Shown: positions 1-9,772, counted from the first letter of the stretch. The stretch is 64,000 nt of DNA from Verrucomicrobia bacterium LW23 (GCA_003054695.1 QAZA01000010.1:345602-409601); one strand, 5' to 3'. The notes: generated from the letters alone by a model not told the origin. A program made the numbers and translations.

Positions 1-670
1 CGCCAAACTTTTTGGCAAACTCCACGGAGCGCGCCTGCATCACCTTCGCGCCAAGGCTCGCCAGCTCCAGCATTTCGTCGTAGGAGAGCTCCGCTATCTT
101 GGTGGTATTGCGTACTTTACGCGGGTCCGCCGTATACACGCCGTCCACATCCGTGTAGATCTGGCAAACGCTGGCCTTCAGCACGGCCGCCAGCGCAATG
201 GCGGTGAGATCCGAGCCGCCGCGGCCCAGCGTTGTAATGTTGCCGGTCGTCGACTCGCCCTGAAAACCGGCGACGATGACGACGTTGCCAGCGTCCAGAA
301 ACTCGTGTACACGCTTGGGCGTAATGTTGGCAATTTTGGCTTTGGTGTGGATGCCGTCCGTCTGGATGCCCGCCTGCGCGCCGGTCAGCGACACGGCCGG
401 GACGCCCATGCCGTTCAGGGCCATGGCGGTCAGCGCAATGGTCGTCTGCTCGCCGGTCGCCAGCAGCATATCCATCTCGCGCTCAGTGGGTTCCGGATTT
501 ACTTTGCGGGCCAGCGCAATCAGTCGGTCGGTCTCGCCGGACATTGCGGAGACGACGACCACGACCTGGTGCCCCTCCTTGTGCCACCGCGAAACGCGGC
601 GTGCCACATTGCAAATGCGATCGGGGTCGCCGACGGAAGTGCCCCCGTATTTCTGAACGATAAGAGCCAT
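1..670 (-). CDS. lysC: Aspartate kinase, N-terminal part (runs off left edge)
   Basis: Phosphorylates aspartate, the first step to lysine, threonine and methionine; cytoplasmic. Reading the minus strand from the ATG at 670 gives [15 protein letters not shown], the classic aspartokinase opening (K7-Y-G-G-T-S). The same open frame continues with [23 protein letters not shown], in which the GRGGSD substrate/ATP loop is diagnostic, and then [13 protein letters not shown]. About 223 residues are present; the rest of the kinase domain and the C-terminal ACT domains lie outside the window. No partner gene is visible, and the next gene (1084) is divergent. Whether this is a monofunctional lysine-sensitive form or another isoform cannot be told without the ACT domains. 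Confidence 0.95.
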   Translation of the reverse strand, partial: MALIVQKYGGTSVGDPDRICNVARRVSRWHKEGHQVVVVVSAMSGETDRLIALARKVNPEPTEREMDMLLATGEQTTIALTAMALNGMGVPAVSLTGAQAGIQTDGIHTKAKIANITPKRVHEFLDAGNVVIVAGFQGESTTGNITTLGRGGSDLTAIALAAVLKASVCQIYTDVDGVYTADPRKVRNTTKIAELSYDEMLELASLGAKVMQARSVEFAKKFG

Positions 671-1083
671 GGATGTAAAAGGGAAAGCTGTCATTGATAG
701 CATATCCCGTCCATAAGGCAAGCGAATACCTTGCTGGGGCAAAAGTTGCCTTGCCAAAGCGCGGGAAGGCCGACACGAGGGAGCGCTATTTTGGGACTAC
801 TAAATATGAACTATTCAATTGCAAAGGATCGTCTTTCCTGTATCCTGACAAAAGGTAGAAAGAGTGTTAGAGTATACAATTCCCCCGCTTCACCCAGGTC
901 GATTGTTCGGAGCCATTCTCGGAACTCCCGTAAATTCCTCTCTAAAGAGTGGACTTTTGCATGCGAAAAATGGCAAGCTTTACACCACTCGCCTTTTTCT
1001 GCGTTTTGCGTAGAAAGCCGCTGAGAACGACGTAATCCCGGCAACGCAAGTGAGTCACTGCACAGCAACCCTTTGGCACAGGC
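671..1083. other. Intergenic region between divergent lysC and alpha/beta hydrolase
   Basis: About 410 bases with no convincing gene. It is somewhat AT-richer than its flanks around 800-970 and must hold the promoters of both divergent genes. I looked for a lysine riboswitch because lysC is the neighbour, but saw no convincing set of nested helices by eye. Confidence 0.4.
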
Positions 1084-2580
1084 ATGAAACTCGAGGTCAT
1101 CCGAATGCTGCCGGAGAAAAGGGCCGACCGCCCTGCCCTCCTGTTTGTGCACGGTGCCTGGCAGTCCGCGTGGATCTGGCAGCACCTGTGGATGCCCTAT
1201 TTTGTCAGCTACGGCTACCCCTGTTACGCCATAAGCCTGCGCGGCCACGGGCAGAGCGAAGGCGCAGAACGTGTTCGTAATACGACACTTATGGAGTACG
1301 CGGGCGACGTGCTGCGCGTGATGAGCCAGATGGACGAAGTGCCCGTCCTCGTCGGCCACGACATGGGGGCCTATGTCTGTCTTAAGGCGCTCGAGAGCCT
1401 CTCCGCGCCCGGCGCCGCACTGCTCGCTCCCGTTCCGCTTTACGGCTCGCAATTTAAAACGTTGATGCGCAACGCGATGAAGAGGCACTGGTGGGCTACC
1501 GTTCGCGCCGGCCTTTCCGGCCGCGCCCTGGAGTTTGTGAAGACGCCCGGCGTGTGGCGCGACCTCGCCTTTGCCCCCGATACGCCGCCCGATATTGCCG
1601 CCAACACCGCCCTGCGCCTGCAGGAGGAAAGCCATGCCGTGATGCGCGATCTCAGCGGCCGCGTGCCCATTTATAAGGATCGCATCCGCACCCCCATCCT
1701 CGTCATGGGCGGTACGGAGGATCGCCTGACGCCCATGGAAAGCGTGGCCGAAGTAGCCCGCTCCCTGGACGTACCCTGCGAGCGCATGCCCCGCATGGGC
1801 CACTGCCTGATGATGGAGCCCCGGTGGCGAGAAGCCGCCGTGCGCCTGCAGGACTGGCTGGAAGGCCGAATCCCTCTGCGCAACCCCATGGGCTCACGCG
1901 CCGGCCACACCATCGAGCCCGTGCCCATTGATCTGGACCTGGGCGAAGACGACGCGGATGCCTCGGAGTACGGCTACGATGGCGACCCCGAAGACACCCT
2001 CGCCGAGGGCGAAATGGCCGATCTGCCCGCGCGCGAACGGACGGAGCGCGACCAGGTTATTGATGCTGAAGATGTTACCTTCACGCAAGGTAAAACGCCT
2101 GCGCCCGCGGTGATCGAATCTGCAGACGCCTCGGCCGAGCCTGAAGCACCTGAACTACAGGCACGTATGGAGGGAGATGCTGCAGAACCCGGCGACGTGC
2201 CTGAGGAGGAGAAGAAGGCTTCTGAAATCAACGCAAGCACCAACGCTCCAGCAACTTCCGCCGAAGAAGCTGCTCCTGTGTCAAACGCCGACCAGCCCGC
2301 AGATGCCCCGCAGATTCCAGACAACGGCCACGGCATGACGAAGCCGCCTCGCGCCCAGGTATTGCCGAAAGCGCTTGGCGTGAGTGGCAGCACGGTTCCG
2401 CAGGAGAATTTCTCCCGCCGCCCTGCCACGCAACGCATTGTCATGACGCCTCTTATGCATAACCGCACGCCTGTCCCCGGCGCCGATCGCTACCGCACAC
2501 TCCCCAGCGACCACCTGCCTGAGCGCATTCACCGCACCCCGCAAAAGCGCGCCACGACAGCCAACGGCACGTCACGTTAG
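1084..2580 (+). CDS. Alpha/beta hydrolase with Asp nucleophile and long acidic tail
   Basis: 498 residues. Residues 1-266 form an alpha/beta-hydrolase fold: oxyanion loop FVHGAW (H23-G24), nucleophile elbow VGHDMGA with Asp93 where esterases have Ser, probable acid D213 in GGTEDRLTP, and catalytic H240 in RMGHCLMMEP. A GHD elbow is the arrangement of epoxide hydrolases and haloalkane dehalogenases, so hydrolysis through an aspartyl-ester intermediate is a reasonable inference; the substrate is unknown. Residues 267-498 are low-complexity, acidic and Pro/Ala/Glu-rich, then basic at the end, and are probably disordered. That tail is unusual for the family, which normally ends near 280-300 residues. 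No signal peptide. No operon partner: the next gene lies downstream with its own leader. Confidence 0.85.
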   Translation: MKLEVIRMLPEKRADRPALLFVHGAWQSAWIWQHLWMPYFVSYGYPCYAISLRGHGQSEGAERVRNTTLMEYAGDVLRVMSQMDEVPVLVGHDMGAYVCLKALESLSAPGAALLAPVPLYGSQFKTLMRNAMKRHWWATVRAGLSGRALEFVKTPGVWRDLAFAPDTPPDIAANTALRLQEESHAVMRDLSGRVPIYKDRIRTPILVMGGTEDRLTPMESVAEVARSLDVPCERMPRMGHCLMMEPRWREAAVRLQDWLEGRIPLRNPMGSRAGHTIEPVPIDLDLGEDDADASEYGYDGDPEDTLAEGEMADLPARERTERDQVIDAEDVTFTQGKTPAPAVIESADASAEPEAPELQARMEGDAAEPGDVPEEEKKASEINASTNAPATSAEEAAPVSNADQPADAPQIPDNGHGMTKPPRAQVLPKALGVSGSTVPQENFSRRPATQRIVMTPLMHNRTPVPGADRYRTLPSDHLPERIHRTPQKRATTANGTSR

Positions 2581-2692
2581 GATTCAGAACGCTTTACTGC
2601 CAGGAACTGGTCACCCTGCGCTAACCATCGGATTGACAATATCTGATCGGCAGGCGATTCTTGCAGGTATGAGCGACAGATCGCCTATTACT

Positions 2693-4765
2693 ATGCAACA
2701 TGCTTGCCTACAGGGACATATAACGTTCCTACCTAAAGCGGCTCGCATAAAATCGGCCATTGCATGGGTAATGGCGCTTTTTATCGCATACGCATTTCAG
2801 CCCCATGTGTCAATAGCCGCTCAGCCCGCTACATCCATTCATCTCTCTCCTGCGGGCAGCGACGACGGAGACGGATCCAATGCGCGTCCCTTTGCCACGC
2901 CGCAGCGTGCCCGCGATGCGGCGCGCGACGCGCTTCGCAAGGGCGAACGCGTGGAAGTTATTGTAATGCCAGGAACTTACGAGCTTAAGGAACCCCTGGT
3001 GCTTGGGCCTGAGGACTCCGGGAAGGAAGGCGCTCCGGTTATCTGGCGCGCGCACAACACAAAAATCAGAGCCATCTTTAGTGCGGGACGGAAGGTGAAG
3101 GCAGAGAAAACCGGAGCCGTCATCACTCGGGATAAGCAACTGTATCGCATAGACTTACGCGCACAGGGAATCAGCGAATACGGCGAGATGAGCGGCGGCT
3201 TTGGCAGACAAAACAGCACCGGCCTGGAAGTTTTTGCCAGCAACATCCCCATGTGGCCGGCTCGCTACCCTAATACCGGATTCATCCGCATTGAGGAACC
3301 GCTGGGCGCCACTCCCGTCGATATTCGCGGCACCAAGGGCACGGCGGAAGCTGTTGTGCGCGTGAAGGATGCGCGCGTTGCCGCATGGAAGGACGAGAAG
3401 GATCCCCGCGCCATGGGCTACTGGTTCTGGGACTGGGCCGACGGGCGACAAAAAATCACAAAGGTAGATCCCGACACTCTCACCCTCACCCTGGCCCCGC
3501 CTTATGACAGCAGCGGCTACCGCGCCGGCCAATATTTTTATGGGTACAACCTGCTGTGCGAGCTCGATCAACCCGGCGAATGGCACCTCGATCGCGACGC
3601 TGGCGTGCTCACTCTCATCCCTCCGGAAAGTGCAACTCCGGAACAAATTTCGGTATCCGTATTGCCCCACGTTGTGCGGATGGAACGCGCCTCGCACATT
3701 GAGTTTCAAGGGTTTACGATGGAGCTATCGCGTGAGCACGTGGCTGTGGTGAAGGATTGCGAACGCGTCATCTTTTCCGACTGTATCTTCCGCAATGGCG
3801 GCAAATGGGCCGTGCATGTGGACGGAGGGCGCAACTGCACGGTGAAAAAGAGCTTTGCCGAGGGGATGGGAGAGGGCGGCATCGCGCTCCACGGCGGCGA
3901 CAGGCGTACGCTGACCCCGGGCAACCACCTGGTGGAAGGCTGCTGGATCCGCTGGTACGGACGGTGGGCGCGTACGTACCAGCCGGGAATTCGCCTGGAG
4001 GGCGTGGGCAATCGCGCGCTGCGAAATCGTATCCATGATGCTCCCCATCAAGGCATTGCGTTTCAAGGCAACGAACACGTGATGGAGTACAATGCCTTTG
4101 AGAACGTGTGCAACGAGACGAATGACGCCGGGGCTATCTACGCCTGGAACGACTGGTCCGGCCGCGGTAACTCCGTCCGCTTCAATTACTTCCACAACAT
4201 CATCGGCAATCGTGGCGAGGGCGCGCACGCGGTGTATCTGGACGACGCTTATTCTTCCGCACTCATCGAAGGCAATATTTTCTACAAGGTGTCCAAGCCA
4301 ATCCTCATCGGCGGCGGGCGAGATATACAAATTGTCAACAACCTGTTCGTCGAATGCAAGGAGCCCATCGCGATCGACGCCCGCGGCCTTAACTGGCGCG
4401 CCTACGGCTTCGATGAACTGAAGCAAAAGCTGGAGATGTGGCCCTACAAGACGCCGCCGTGGAGCACCCGCTACCCGGATCTCCCCAACATCCTGCAGGA
4501 GAATCCGATGGCACCGAAGGACATTGTAGTGGAGCGCAACCTCTCCGTGGCCTGCGGAAGGAACAAATACCTGGAGCCTGCGGCAAAGTATATCCACCTG
4601 CGGCAGAACGACTTCGAGGCGCCGCAATCGATCCTCCTCCCTCGCCGCGGCCCTGAGCTTCGCACCTCCGATGTGCCGGAGGTCGATCCCGCGAGCGAGA
4701 TTGTCCGGCGCATCGGTTTTCAGCCGATCTCCACCAAGGAGTTCAGCGTGCAACCTGTTCCATAG
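2693..4765 (+). CDS. Secreted right-handed parallel beta-helix protein
   Basis: About 690 residues from the ATG at 2693 (an ATG at 2669 and a TTG at 2633 are alternatives; 2693 best precedes the signal region). A hydrophobic segment (IAWVMALFIAYAF) followed by SIAAQ looks like a signal peptide. The mature start, IHLSPAGSDDGDGSNARPFATPQRARDAA, is the typical opening of secreted beta-helix (PbH1 repeat) proteins. The middle contains the repeating GN.FE../GGNYW-like turns expected of the helix, for example NRIHDAPHQGIAFQGNEHVMEYNAFENV. Such proteins often act on, or bind, polysaccharides, but no catalytic residues can be assigned here, so function stays open. It is flanked by a separate hydrolase gene upstream and a convergent dehydrogenase 7 bases downstream. 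Confidence 0.8.
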   Translation: MQHACLQGHITFLPKAARIKSAIAWVMALFIAYAFQPHVSIAAQPATSIHLSPAGSDDGDGSNARPFATPQRARDAARDALRKGERVEVIVMPGTYELKEPLVLGPEDSGKEGAPVIWRAHNTKIRAIFSAGRKVKAEKTGAVITRDKQLYRIDLRAQGISEYGEMSGGFGRQNSTGLEVFASNIPMWPARYPNTGFIRIEEPLGATPVDIRGTKGTAEAVVRVKDARVAAWKDEKDPRAMGYWFWDWADGRQKITKVDPDTLTLTLAPPYDSSGYRAGQYFYGYNLLCELDQPGEWHLDRDAGVLTLIPPESATPEQISVSVLPHVVRMERASHIEFQGFTMELSREHVAVVKDCERVIFSDCIFRNGGKWAVHVDGGRNCTVKKSFAEGMGEGGIALHGGDRRTLTPGNHLVEGCWIRWYGRWARTYQPGIRLEGVGNRALRNRIHDAPHQGIAFQGNEHVMEYNAFENVCNETNDAGAIYAWNDWSGRGNSVRFNYFHNIIGNRGEGAHAVYLDDAYSSALIEGNIFYKVSKPILIGGGRDIQIVNNLFVECKEPIAIDARGLNWRAYGFDELKQKLEMWPYKTPPWSTRYPDLPNILQENPMAPKDIVVERNLSVACGRNKYLEPAAKYIHLRQNDFEAPQSILLPRRGPELRTSDVPEVDPASEIVRRIGFQPISTKEFSVQPVP

Positions 4766-4772
4766 CAAGGGG

Positions 4773-5798
4773 CTAAGCTTCGTCGCTCAAATCATTCTCC
4801 AGCACAATGCGGTAGCGTGCCTTGCCGGATTTAAGGTGCTCCATGGCCTCGTTTACCTTGGACATGGGGAACGTCTCCGTCATCGGCGCAATTCCATGGC
4901 GCGCACTGAACTCCAGCATGCGGCTGAGCAGCGTGGGGCTGCCGGTTGGGGAGCCGGAGACATCCCGCTGCGCAAAAATGAGGCTGAACGCGGGGACGGG
5001 CATGGGCTGAAGATTGGCGCCGACGACATGAAGGCGACCGCGCGGGGCGAGCGCTCCGAGCACGCCATCCACGTCAATTGGCACGTTAATGGTGGAGACG
5101 ATCATGTCCAGCCGGCCCGCCAGTTCCTTAAGCACGCCATCGCGCCGCGTGTTGTGCACGTAGTGGGCGCCGAGTTGTTTGGCTTCTTCCGTCTTGCTGT
5201 CGCTAGTGGTAAAGGCGTGCACCTCGCAGCCCCATTTGTTGGCAAACTGCAGCGCCATGTGGCCCAGGCCGCCAATGCCGATGATGCCGACTTTGGCCGT
5301 GGGGGGGATACGGTACTCGTAAAACGGGTTAAACACAGTAACGCCGCCGCACAGCAGCGGGCCGGCGGTGGCGGGGTCCAACGCCTCGGGCAGTGGGCGC
5401 ACCCACGTCCACTGGCAGCGCACTTTGGTGGCAAAACCGCCGTGCCGCCCCACAATGGTGCCCTGCGCTTTGGTGCAGAGGTTGTGGTCGCCGCCCAGGC
5501 ACTGCGTGCAGGAGAGACAACTGAAAGCCGTCCAGCCGACACCCACGCGCTGGCCGGGCTTCAACCCCTTGGCCTCCGATCCCAGTGCGGAGACGGTTCC
5601 GATAATCTCGTGCCCCGGCACGAACGGGTAGCTGGTAATGCCCCAGTCGTTCTCCAGCATGGAGAGGTCGGAATGGCATATGCCACAGTGACTTACGTTA
5701 ATCTCGACATCCTCGGGCGCGAGGTCGCCAAACGTCAGGGTTACCTGCTCAAGGGGAGCGTTTGCGGAGGCTGCAGCGAAAGCACGAACTTTGGTCAT
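4773..5798 (-). CDS. Zinc-dependent NAD(P) alcohol dehydrogenase (YahK/CAD type)
   Basis: 341 residues from the ATG at 5798 (MTKVRAFAAAS). A longer reading from 5846 adds 16 unconserved residues, and family members start at this point. Medium-chain dehydrogenase: catalytic zinc site CGICHSD and PGHEIIG, structural-zinc loop with four Cys (CLSCTQCLGGDHNLC), and Rossmann motif GIGGLGHMALQFA. The sequence pattern fits the cinnamyl-alcohol/YahK-like aldehyde reductases, which usually reduce broad-range aldehydes with NADPH; this is family knowledge, and the real substrate is unknown. The gene is transcribed towards the beta-helix gene and away from the LacI-type regulator's downstream end, so a shared operon with the regulator (same strand, about 220 bases upstream) is possible. 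Confidence 0.92.
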   Translation of the reverse strand: MTKVRAFAAASANAPLEQVTLTFGDLAPEDVEINVSHCGICHSDLSMLENDWGITSYPFVPGHEIIGTVSALGSEAKGLKPGQRVGVGWTAFSCLSCTQCLGGDHNLCTKAQGTIVGRHGGFATKVRCQWTWVRPLPEALDPATAGPLLCGGVTVFNPFYEYRIPPTAKVGIIGIGGLGHMALQFANKWGCEVHAFTTSDSKTEEAKQLGAHYVHNTRRDGVLKELAGRLDMIVSTINVPIDVDGVLGALAPRGRLHVVGANLQPMPVPAFSLIFAQRDVSGSPTGSPTLLSRMLEFSARHGIAPMTETFPMSKVNEAMEHLKSGKARYRIVLENDLSDEA

Positions 5799-6018
5799 GG
5801 CAAGATGTGGTTTGAAGCTATCTGCATGTATATCGCTGAGAGTCAACGGTATCGATTCACGGCAAATCTCGTCGCACGCAAATCAGTCGCTCAGCGCATT
5901 CGGCAGAATACAGTCCGGTGGCGCCGCGCGAATCCCCTCACAAAACACTACATTCGTGCGGATTGCAATGGAGAACAGCCAAACAATCGCGTATACCCTC
6001 CGTATCCGTCACGGGATA

Positions 6019-7191
6019 TCAAAGGGCAAGGTTGGCAGGATGCGGCAAGCCGCCGGCAATTAACGCATCCGCTTCATGCGCAAGCACTTCCGAATCATCC
6101 GCAGTTACAGGATAGTGTTGACAGCACTCAGCGCCTGCCGATGCCGCGGCAGCGGGTTCGCGTACCGTTTCGCCCGGTTTCCACACGGGATCAATAAACA
6201 CGGCGTTGCGCTGGTGGGAGACCCCGCGCTTACCAGCCAGGATGAACGATTGCAGCAGGGAGACCGCCTCGACGCCCAGGCCATGCCAGTCTTCCGCCAG
6301 GCCGGATGTGGTTGTCACCGTCTCGTGCGAGATTCCGAAGGCGGCGATCGCAATATCCTGCGGAACCTGAATTCCGGCCGTAATAAGTTGGGAGAGAAGC
6401 CGTTGCGACTCGTGCCAACCGCAAATGATGGCGTCAAACCGATGCTTTTTGATCCACGCCATCGGCTCGACAGCATGCGGGGTTCCAGGCAGGAGCGGGG
6501 GCGCTTCGTCGTGCGTAATGCCCTCCACCACAAGGCACTTGAGGTAGGAAGAGAGGTAGAGATTGCGGTTGCGACGCTCGGAGTCTACATGATGCAGAAA
6601 CCCTATCCTGTTGTAGCCCTGCGACTTGAGCCTGTTGTAAATCGTCTCGATGCCAAAAAAGTGGTTGGACGCGACAAAGGCAAGCCGGGGCGACGTAACA
6701 CTGAAACCCACGCTCACCACCGAGAAGTGCTTCCACTCCATGTGCAAATCCTGCATCGTAGCCGGCATGGGGCCGACGATTATGCCGCGGATGCCACGTG
6801 CGGCAAGGGTGCGGGAGAGACGGGCCTGCCCGGACGGATCCTCCGGCAGCGCAAAGACTTCGATATGGTAGCCCAGCTCGCGGGCTCTGGCATTCATGCC
6901 TTTCAGCTGCTCGCGCATGTAGGGCGGCATGGGGGTGTTGCCCCAGCCGTTAAGCACGGCGATTTTGGTGTACTCGCCGTGCTGCCGCACACGTGTGCGA
7001 TGTGCAATAAGCGCCGACATGGCAGGGTCGGGCCTGTAACCAAGGGAGCGAGCAATCTCCTGAATGCGCTTGCACGTGGCCTCGCTGATGTTGCGGGAAT
7101 CGTTGCGGAGGGCCCGCGAGACAGTCGGGTGCGTCACTCCGGCCACTTGGGCGATCATCTTGAGGGTAACAGGATTTGCCGTATCACTCAT
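6019..7191 (-). CDS. LacI-family transcriptional regulator
   Basis: 390 residues from the ATG at 7191; a longer reading to 7263 adds 24 residues that do not belong to the fold. The N-terminal helix-turn-helix VTLKMIAQVAGVTHPTVSRALRND, ending in the hinge helix region SEATCKRIQEIARSLGYRPDP, is textbook LacI/GalR. A periplasmic-binding-protein-like sugar-sensing domain follows (GIIVGPMPA, IAIAAFGI). The C-terminus runs about 40 residues past the usual end with a Cys/His-containing stretch (ECCQHYPV). The dehydrogenase at 4773-5798 lies downstream on the same strand and could be a target or operon partner. A 19-base inverted repeat at 7274-7292 in its own upstream region is a candidate autoregulatory operator. 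Confidence 0.92.
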   Translation of the reverse strand: MSDTANPVTLKMIAQVAGVTHPTVSRALRNDSRNISEATCKRIQEIARSLGYRPDPAMSALIAHRTRVRQHGEYTKIAVLNGWGNTPMPPYMREQLKGMNARARELGYHIEVFALPEDPSGQARLSRTLAARGIRGIIVGPMPATMQDLHMEWKHFSVVSVGFSVTSPRLAFVASNHFFGIETIYNRLKSQGYNRIGFLHHVDSERRNRNLYLSSYLKCLVVEGITHDEAPPLLPGTPHAVEPMAWIKKHRFDAIICGWHESQRLLSQLITAGIQVPQDIAIAAFGISHETVTTTSGLAEDWHGLGVEAVSLLQSFILAGKRGVSHQRNAVFIDPVWKPGETVREPAAAASAGAECCQHYPVTADDSEVLAHEADALIAGGLPHPANLAL

Positions 7192-7824
7192 CGTTGAAGT
7201 GGGACAGTACCATAAGGCCTGGTAATCACTCAACCAATTTCGGGTAGAGAGCAAAAAAATCAATAGGCATTTGGTAATATTTACGATAATACAACCCTCT
7301 AAAGTTCAAATTCGTCCGCTTTACGTAGAAAATTCACATACAGGCCTTAAGCATCAATATCAGACTGTAATTTTTACATTTTACTCATTCGCCAAGACTG
7401 AGCAGAGTCTCGCCGCGGCACATGCAGAACGCTTTCCCAGGCCATATCATCGTTGCAAAGTGCAACACTACGTCCCTACAGCCATGGCCAGATCCGATCG
7501 GCCTGCGTCAGCAAACGACAAATTCCCCTCATCTTTTAGTTGCATAAAGCATCACGCCTCATCTCTTCGTCTGCTTCGCAACTGAGACGGCCAGTTACCG
7601 GCGCAGCGCTAGTACGGGCTGAAAAAGCGAACTCGTTCTTGTACCCCGAAGCCCCGGCCGAAGCGGAATGGGCAGGCCGCAAGGCGCTGAAATACAAGAA
7701 GATGCGTCTTCTGCTTTTATCGCGGCAAGGGTTGTGATAGGATTAAATCCGGTAAGCTGGTACGCTGGAGTTACGAAGCTGCCCCGTCCGATAACCTTTG
7801 CTGCCGCCGAAGCCGGTTTGACGC
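7192..7824. other. Intergenic region upstream of LacI regulator and cheR
   Basis: About 630 bases without a credible gene. The part next to the regulator (7200-7400) is AT-rich, as expected for promoters. Short open frames near 7540-7740 have no start-site support and no recognisable product. Confidence 0.4.
7274..7292. promoter_or_regulatory. Candidate LacI-type operator
   Basis: The 19 bases read GTAATATTTACGATAATAC, an inverted repeat of the form GTA-n-TAT-n5-ATA-n-TAC. It lies about 83 bases upstream of the regulator's start codon. LacI-family sites are usually 14-20 bp palindromes, but most have a central CG; this one is centred on TTACG, so the assignment is only suggestive. Confidence 0.25.
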
Positions 7825-9270
7825 ATGACTCACGTTGCCCCCCCCTACGTGCTGGATACGCTGGAGCTGCTGCGCCGCCACATGGGACTTGATCCCGCGT
7901 CGCTGGGCGTCGGCGCTCTTGCGCAGGCCGTGGCCACCGCCGCTGCCGCCGAGGGGATGGACCCAGCTCACTACGCGGAAACTTTGCCCGCCGACGGCGC
8001 GATGCTCCATCGCCTTGTGGAGCGCATTGTGGTGCCGGAGACTCACTTTTTTCGGCACCCTGGCGCGTTTGTGGCGATGCGACGCTGGCTGGAGGCAGCG
8101 CGCGTGCGGCGCGGCGTTGGCAGTGTGGTGCACGCGTTGAGCGCACCCTGCTCCACGGGGGAGGAAGCGTATTCCATTGCGATTGAGTTACATGAGTCGG
8201 GGTTGGAGTTTACGGAATTTGCCGTGCGAGGGCTCGACATAAGCCTTGCTAATATACAGTCGGCGCGAGCAGGCACCTATGGAGGAAAGGCTTTCCGCGA
8301 GGAGCGAGCACGGGAGCTGCGCGAGCGGTATTTTCATACGGCACCCCCATCCGACGCGGGCGAGCAATGGCAGATTCACGCAGAACTTGCTGCGCGCGTT
8401 AGCTTTATACAAACCAACGTGCTCGCGCCCGACCTGGCGGAAACGTTGCCGCGCTTTGACCTGATTTTTTGCCGTAATTTGCTCATTTATCTGGATAACC
8501 CTTCGCGCCGCAGAGTGTTGCATGCGATGAAGGCGATGCTACACCCCCAGGGCCTCCTCTTCGTCGGCCCGGCCGAAATGGGCGAGGCGCTTGATGCGGG
8601 ATTCGCCCGCGCGCCCTACGAAATGGCCTTTGCCTGCATGTCCGTAGAGGGCGCACGGGCCCTGGGCGTCACCAACCGCACCGCGCCGGCTCCAGCGTTG
8701 CCCAAGGCAACAGCAAGGCCACGGGAAGATGTAAGCGTCGTTTCCCCAAAGACTTACGCAAACATTCCTGCGCCGGCGCCCGCCGCGGCTACGCTAACGC
8801 CGGCAACGTCGCAACGCGCAAACGCCTCGGCATCTCCCCTGCCCTCCGCTGCGGATCGCCCGAAGCCTCCCATTGCAAGTCCAGCAACCACGGGTTCCCC
8901 CGCCGCCCCTTCGCCCCCTCCGGCGCCGGCCGCCGCCGGGGCGGACGCCTGCGCGGAAGCCTGGGCGCTGGCCAATGCCGGCAAGCTGGACGACGCGCGC
9001 GCCGCCGTCCGCCGCGTGCTGGCCGCCACCCCCAACAACGCGGACGCCCACGCGCTGCAGGGCATCCTGCAGGAGGGCGCCGGCGACAAGCCTGCAGCCG
9101 AGGCCAGCTACCGCAAGGCGTTGTTCCTCAACCCCTTCCAGTCCTCCGCCCTCCTTAGTCTGGCCCTGCTGCTGGAGGCCACCAACCGTGCCGAAGCCGC
9201 CCAACCGCTCCGCGCCCGCGCCGCCCGCCGCGCGGCGGCGGAAAAAGCCAGTGCGCCGGGGACGAGGTAA
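7825..9270 (+). CDS. CheR-type protein methyltransferase with C-terminal TPR
   Basis: 481 residues. Residues 1-270 are a CheR methyltransferase: PETHFFRHP (71-79) matches the family's TxFFR motif, SAPCSTGEEAYSIA (106-119) is the SAM-binding loop, GLDIS (136-140) follows, and FDLIFCRNLLIYL (211-223) is the NIxxR-equivalent region. A Pro/Ala-rich linker (about 285-370) leads to a tetratricopeptide region (about 372-465: AEAWALANAGKLDDARAAV, ADAHALQGILQEGAGD). CheR methylates glutamates of chemoreceptors using S-adenosylmethionine, and CheR-TPR fusions are known from WspC-like proteins of alternative chemosensory systems. No CheA, CheB, CheW or receptor gene is nearby, so its receptor must be elsewhere. 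Confidence 0.92.
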   Translation: MTHVAPPYVLDTLELLRRHMGLDPASLGVGALAQAVATAAAAEGMDPAHYAETLPADGAMLHRLVERIVVPETHFFRHPGAFVAMRRWLEAARVRRGVGSVVHALSAPCSTGEEAYSIAIELHESGLEFTEFAVRGLDISLANIQSARAGTYGGKAFREERARELRERYFHTAPPSDAGEQWQIHAELAARVSFIQTNVLAPDLAETLPRFDLIFCRNLLIYLDNPSRRRVLHAMKAMLHPQGLLFVGPAEMGEALDAGFARAPYEMAFACMSVEGARALGVTNRTAPAPALPKATARPREDVSVVSPKTYANIPAPAPAAATLTPATSQRANASASPLPSAADRPKPPIASPATTGSPAAPSPPPAPAAAGADACAEAWALANAGKLDDARAAVRRVLAATPNNADAHALQGILQEGAGDKPAAEASYRKALFLNPFQSSALLSLALLLEATNRAEAAQPLRARAARRAAAEKASAPGTR

Positions 9271-9277
9271 ATTTGGA

Positions 9278-9772
9278 TCAGAATATCGCCGGCCCGTAGG
9301 GCGAGGGTGGCGGTGAGAGAAGGATGCGAGGGTTCCTCTGATACTCAGCAAACTCCTCGTAAGTCCCAAAATAATAAATGCTTACACCTTCGCGATGGCA
9401 CAGCGTATGTAAGAGAGGTTGCCCGGTCTCCGCCCTGGCGCGAAGTGTGGCCCCGCACGGAAGATCGATCAGCGGCGTGCCATCAGACAGGCTCGCCGAA
9501 AAAGTATGCCTGGCCATTCGCGGATTTCCGAACGGAAGCACTTTCGTCGCAATCCCTTCCTTATCTTTGTCGAGCTCTCCTATTGCTATAGCAACGTTCC
9601 CCCAGGGATGAGCTCCATAACGTGGAAAATTAAGGCGAATCAACCCCCGTAAGTCCTTCTCTATCACGAGCTCAACACGTGTTGTGCAGAGGTATCTGAG
9701 GGCAGGCGCTAGAGCGCAAAGCAGTAGTATGGCTAATACTGCTAATACCATCCATGTGGTATGCGCTCTCAT
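9278..9772 (-). CDS. Hypothetical membrane-anchored protein
   Basis: 164 residues, family not recognised. An N-terminal hydrophobic stretch (MVLAVLAILLLCALAPAL, residues 8-25) looks like a signal anchor, followed by an extracytoplasmic domain of about 135 residues beginning TTRVELVIEKDLRGLIRL. The beta-rich, signal-anchored design resembles small Ig-like or DUF6843-type domains, but this is a guess. It is convergent with cheR (7-base gap) and lies 69 bases downstream of uvrA on the same strand, so it may be read through from uvrA. Confidence 0.65.
   Translation of the reverse strand: MRAHTTWMVLAVLAILLLCALAPALRYLCTTRVELVIEKDLRGLIRLNFPRYGAHPWGNVAIAIGELDKDKEGIATKVLPFGNPRMARHTFSASLSDGTPLIDLPCGATLRARAETGQPLLHTLCHREGVSIYYFGTYEEFAEYQRNPRILLSPPPSPYGPAIF

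Noticed and set aside
671-1083. Lysine riboswitch upstream of lysC
   Set aside because: No convincing conserved core or helix set by eye; a covariance search would settle it.
811-1803. 330-codon minus-strand frame
   Set aside because: Mostly antisense to the alpha/beta hydrolase; composition is that of a shadow frame.
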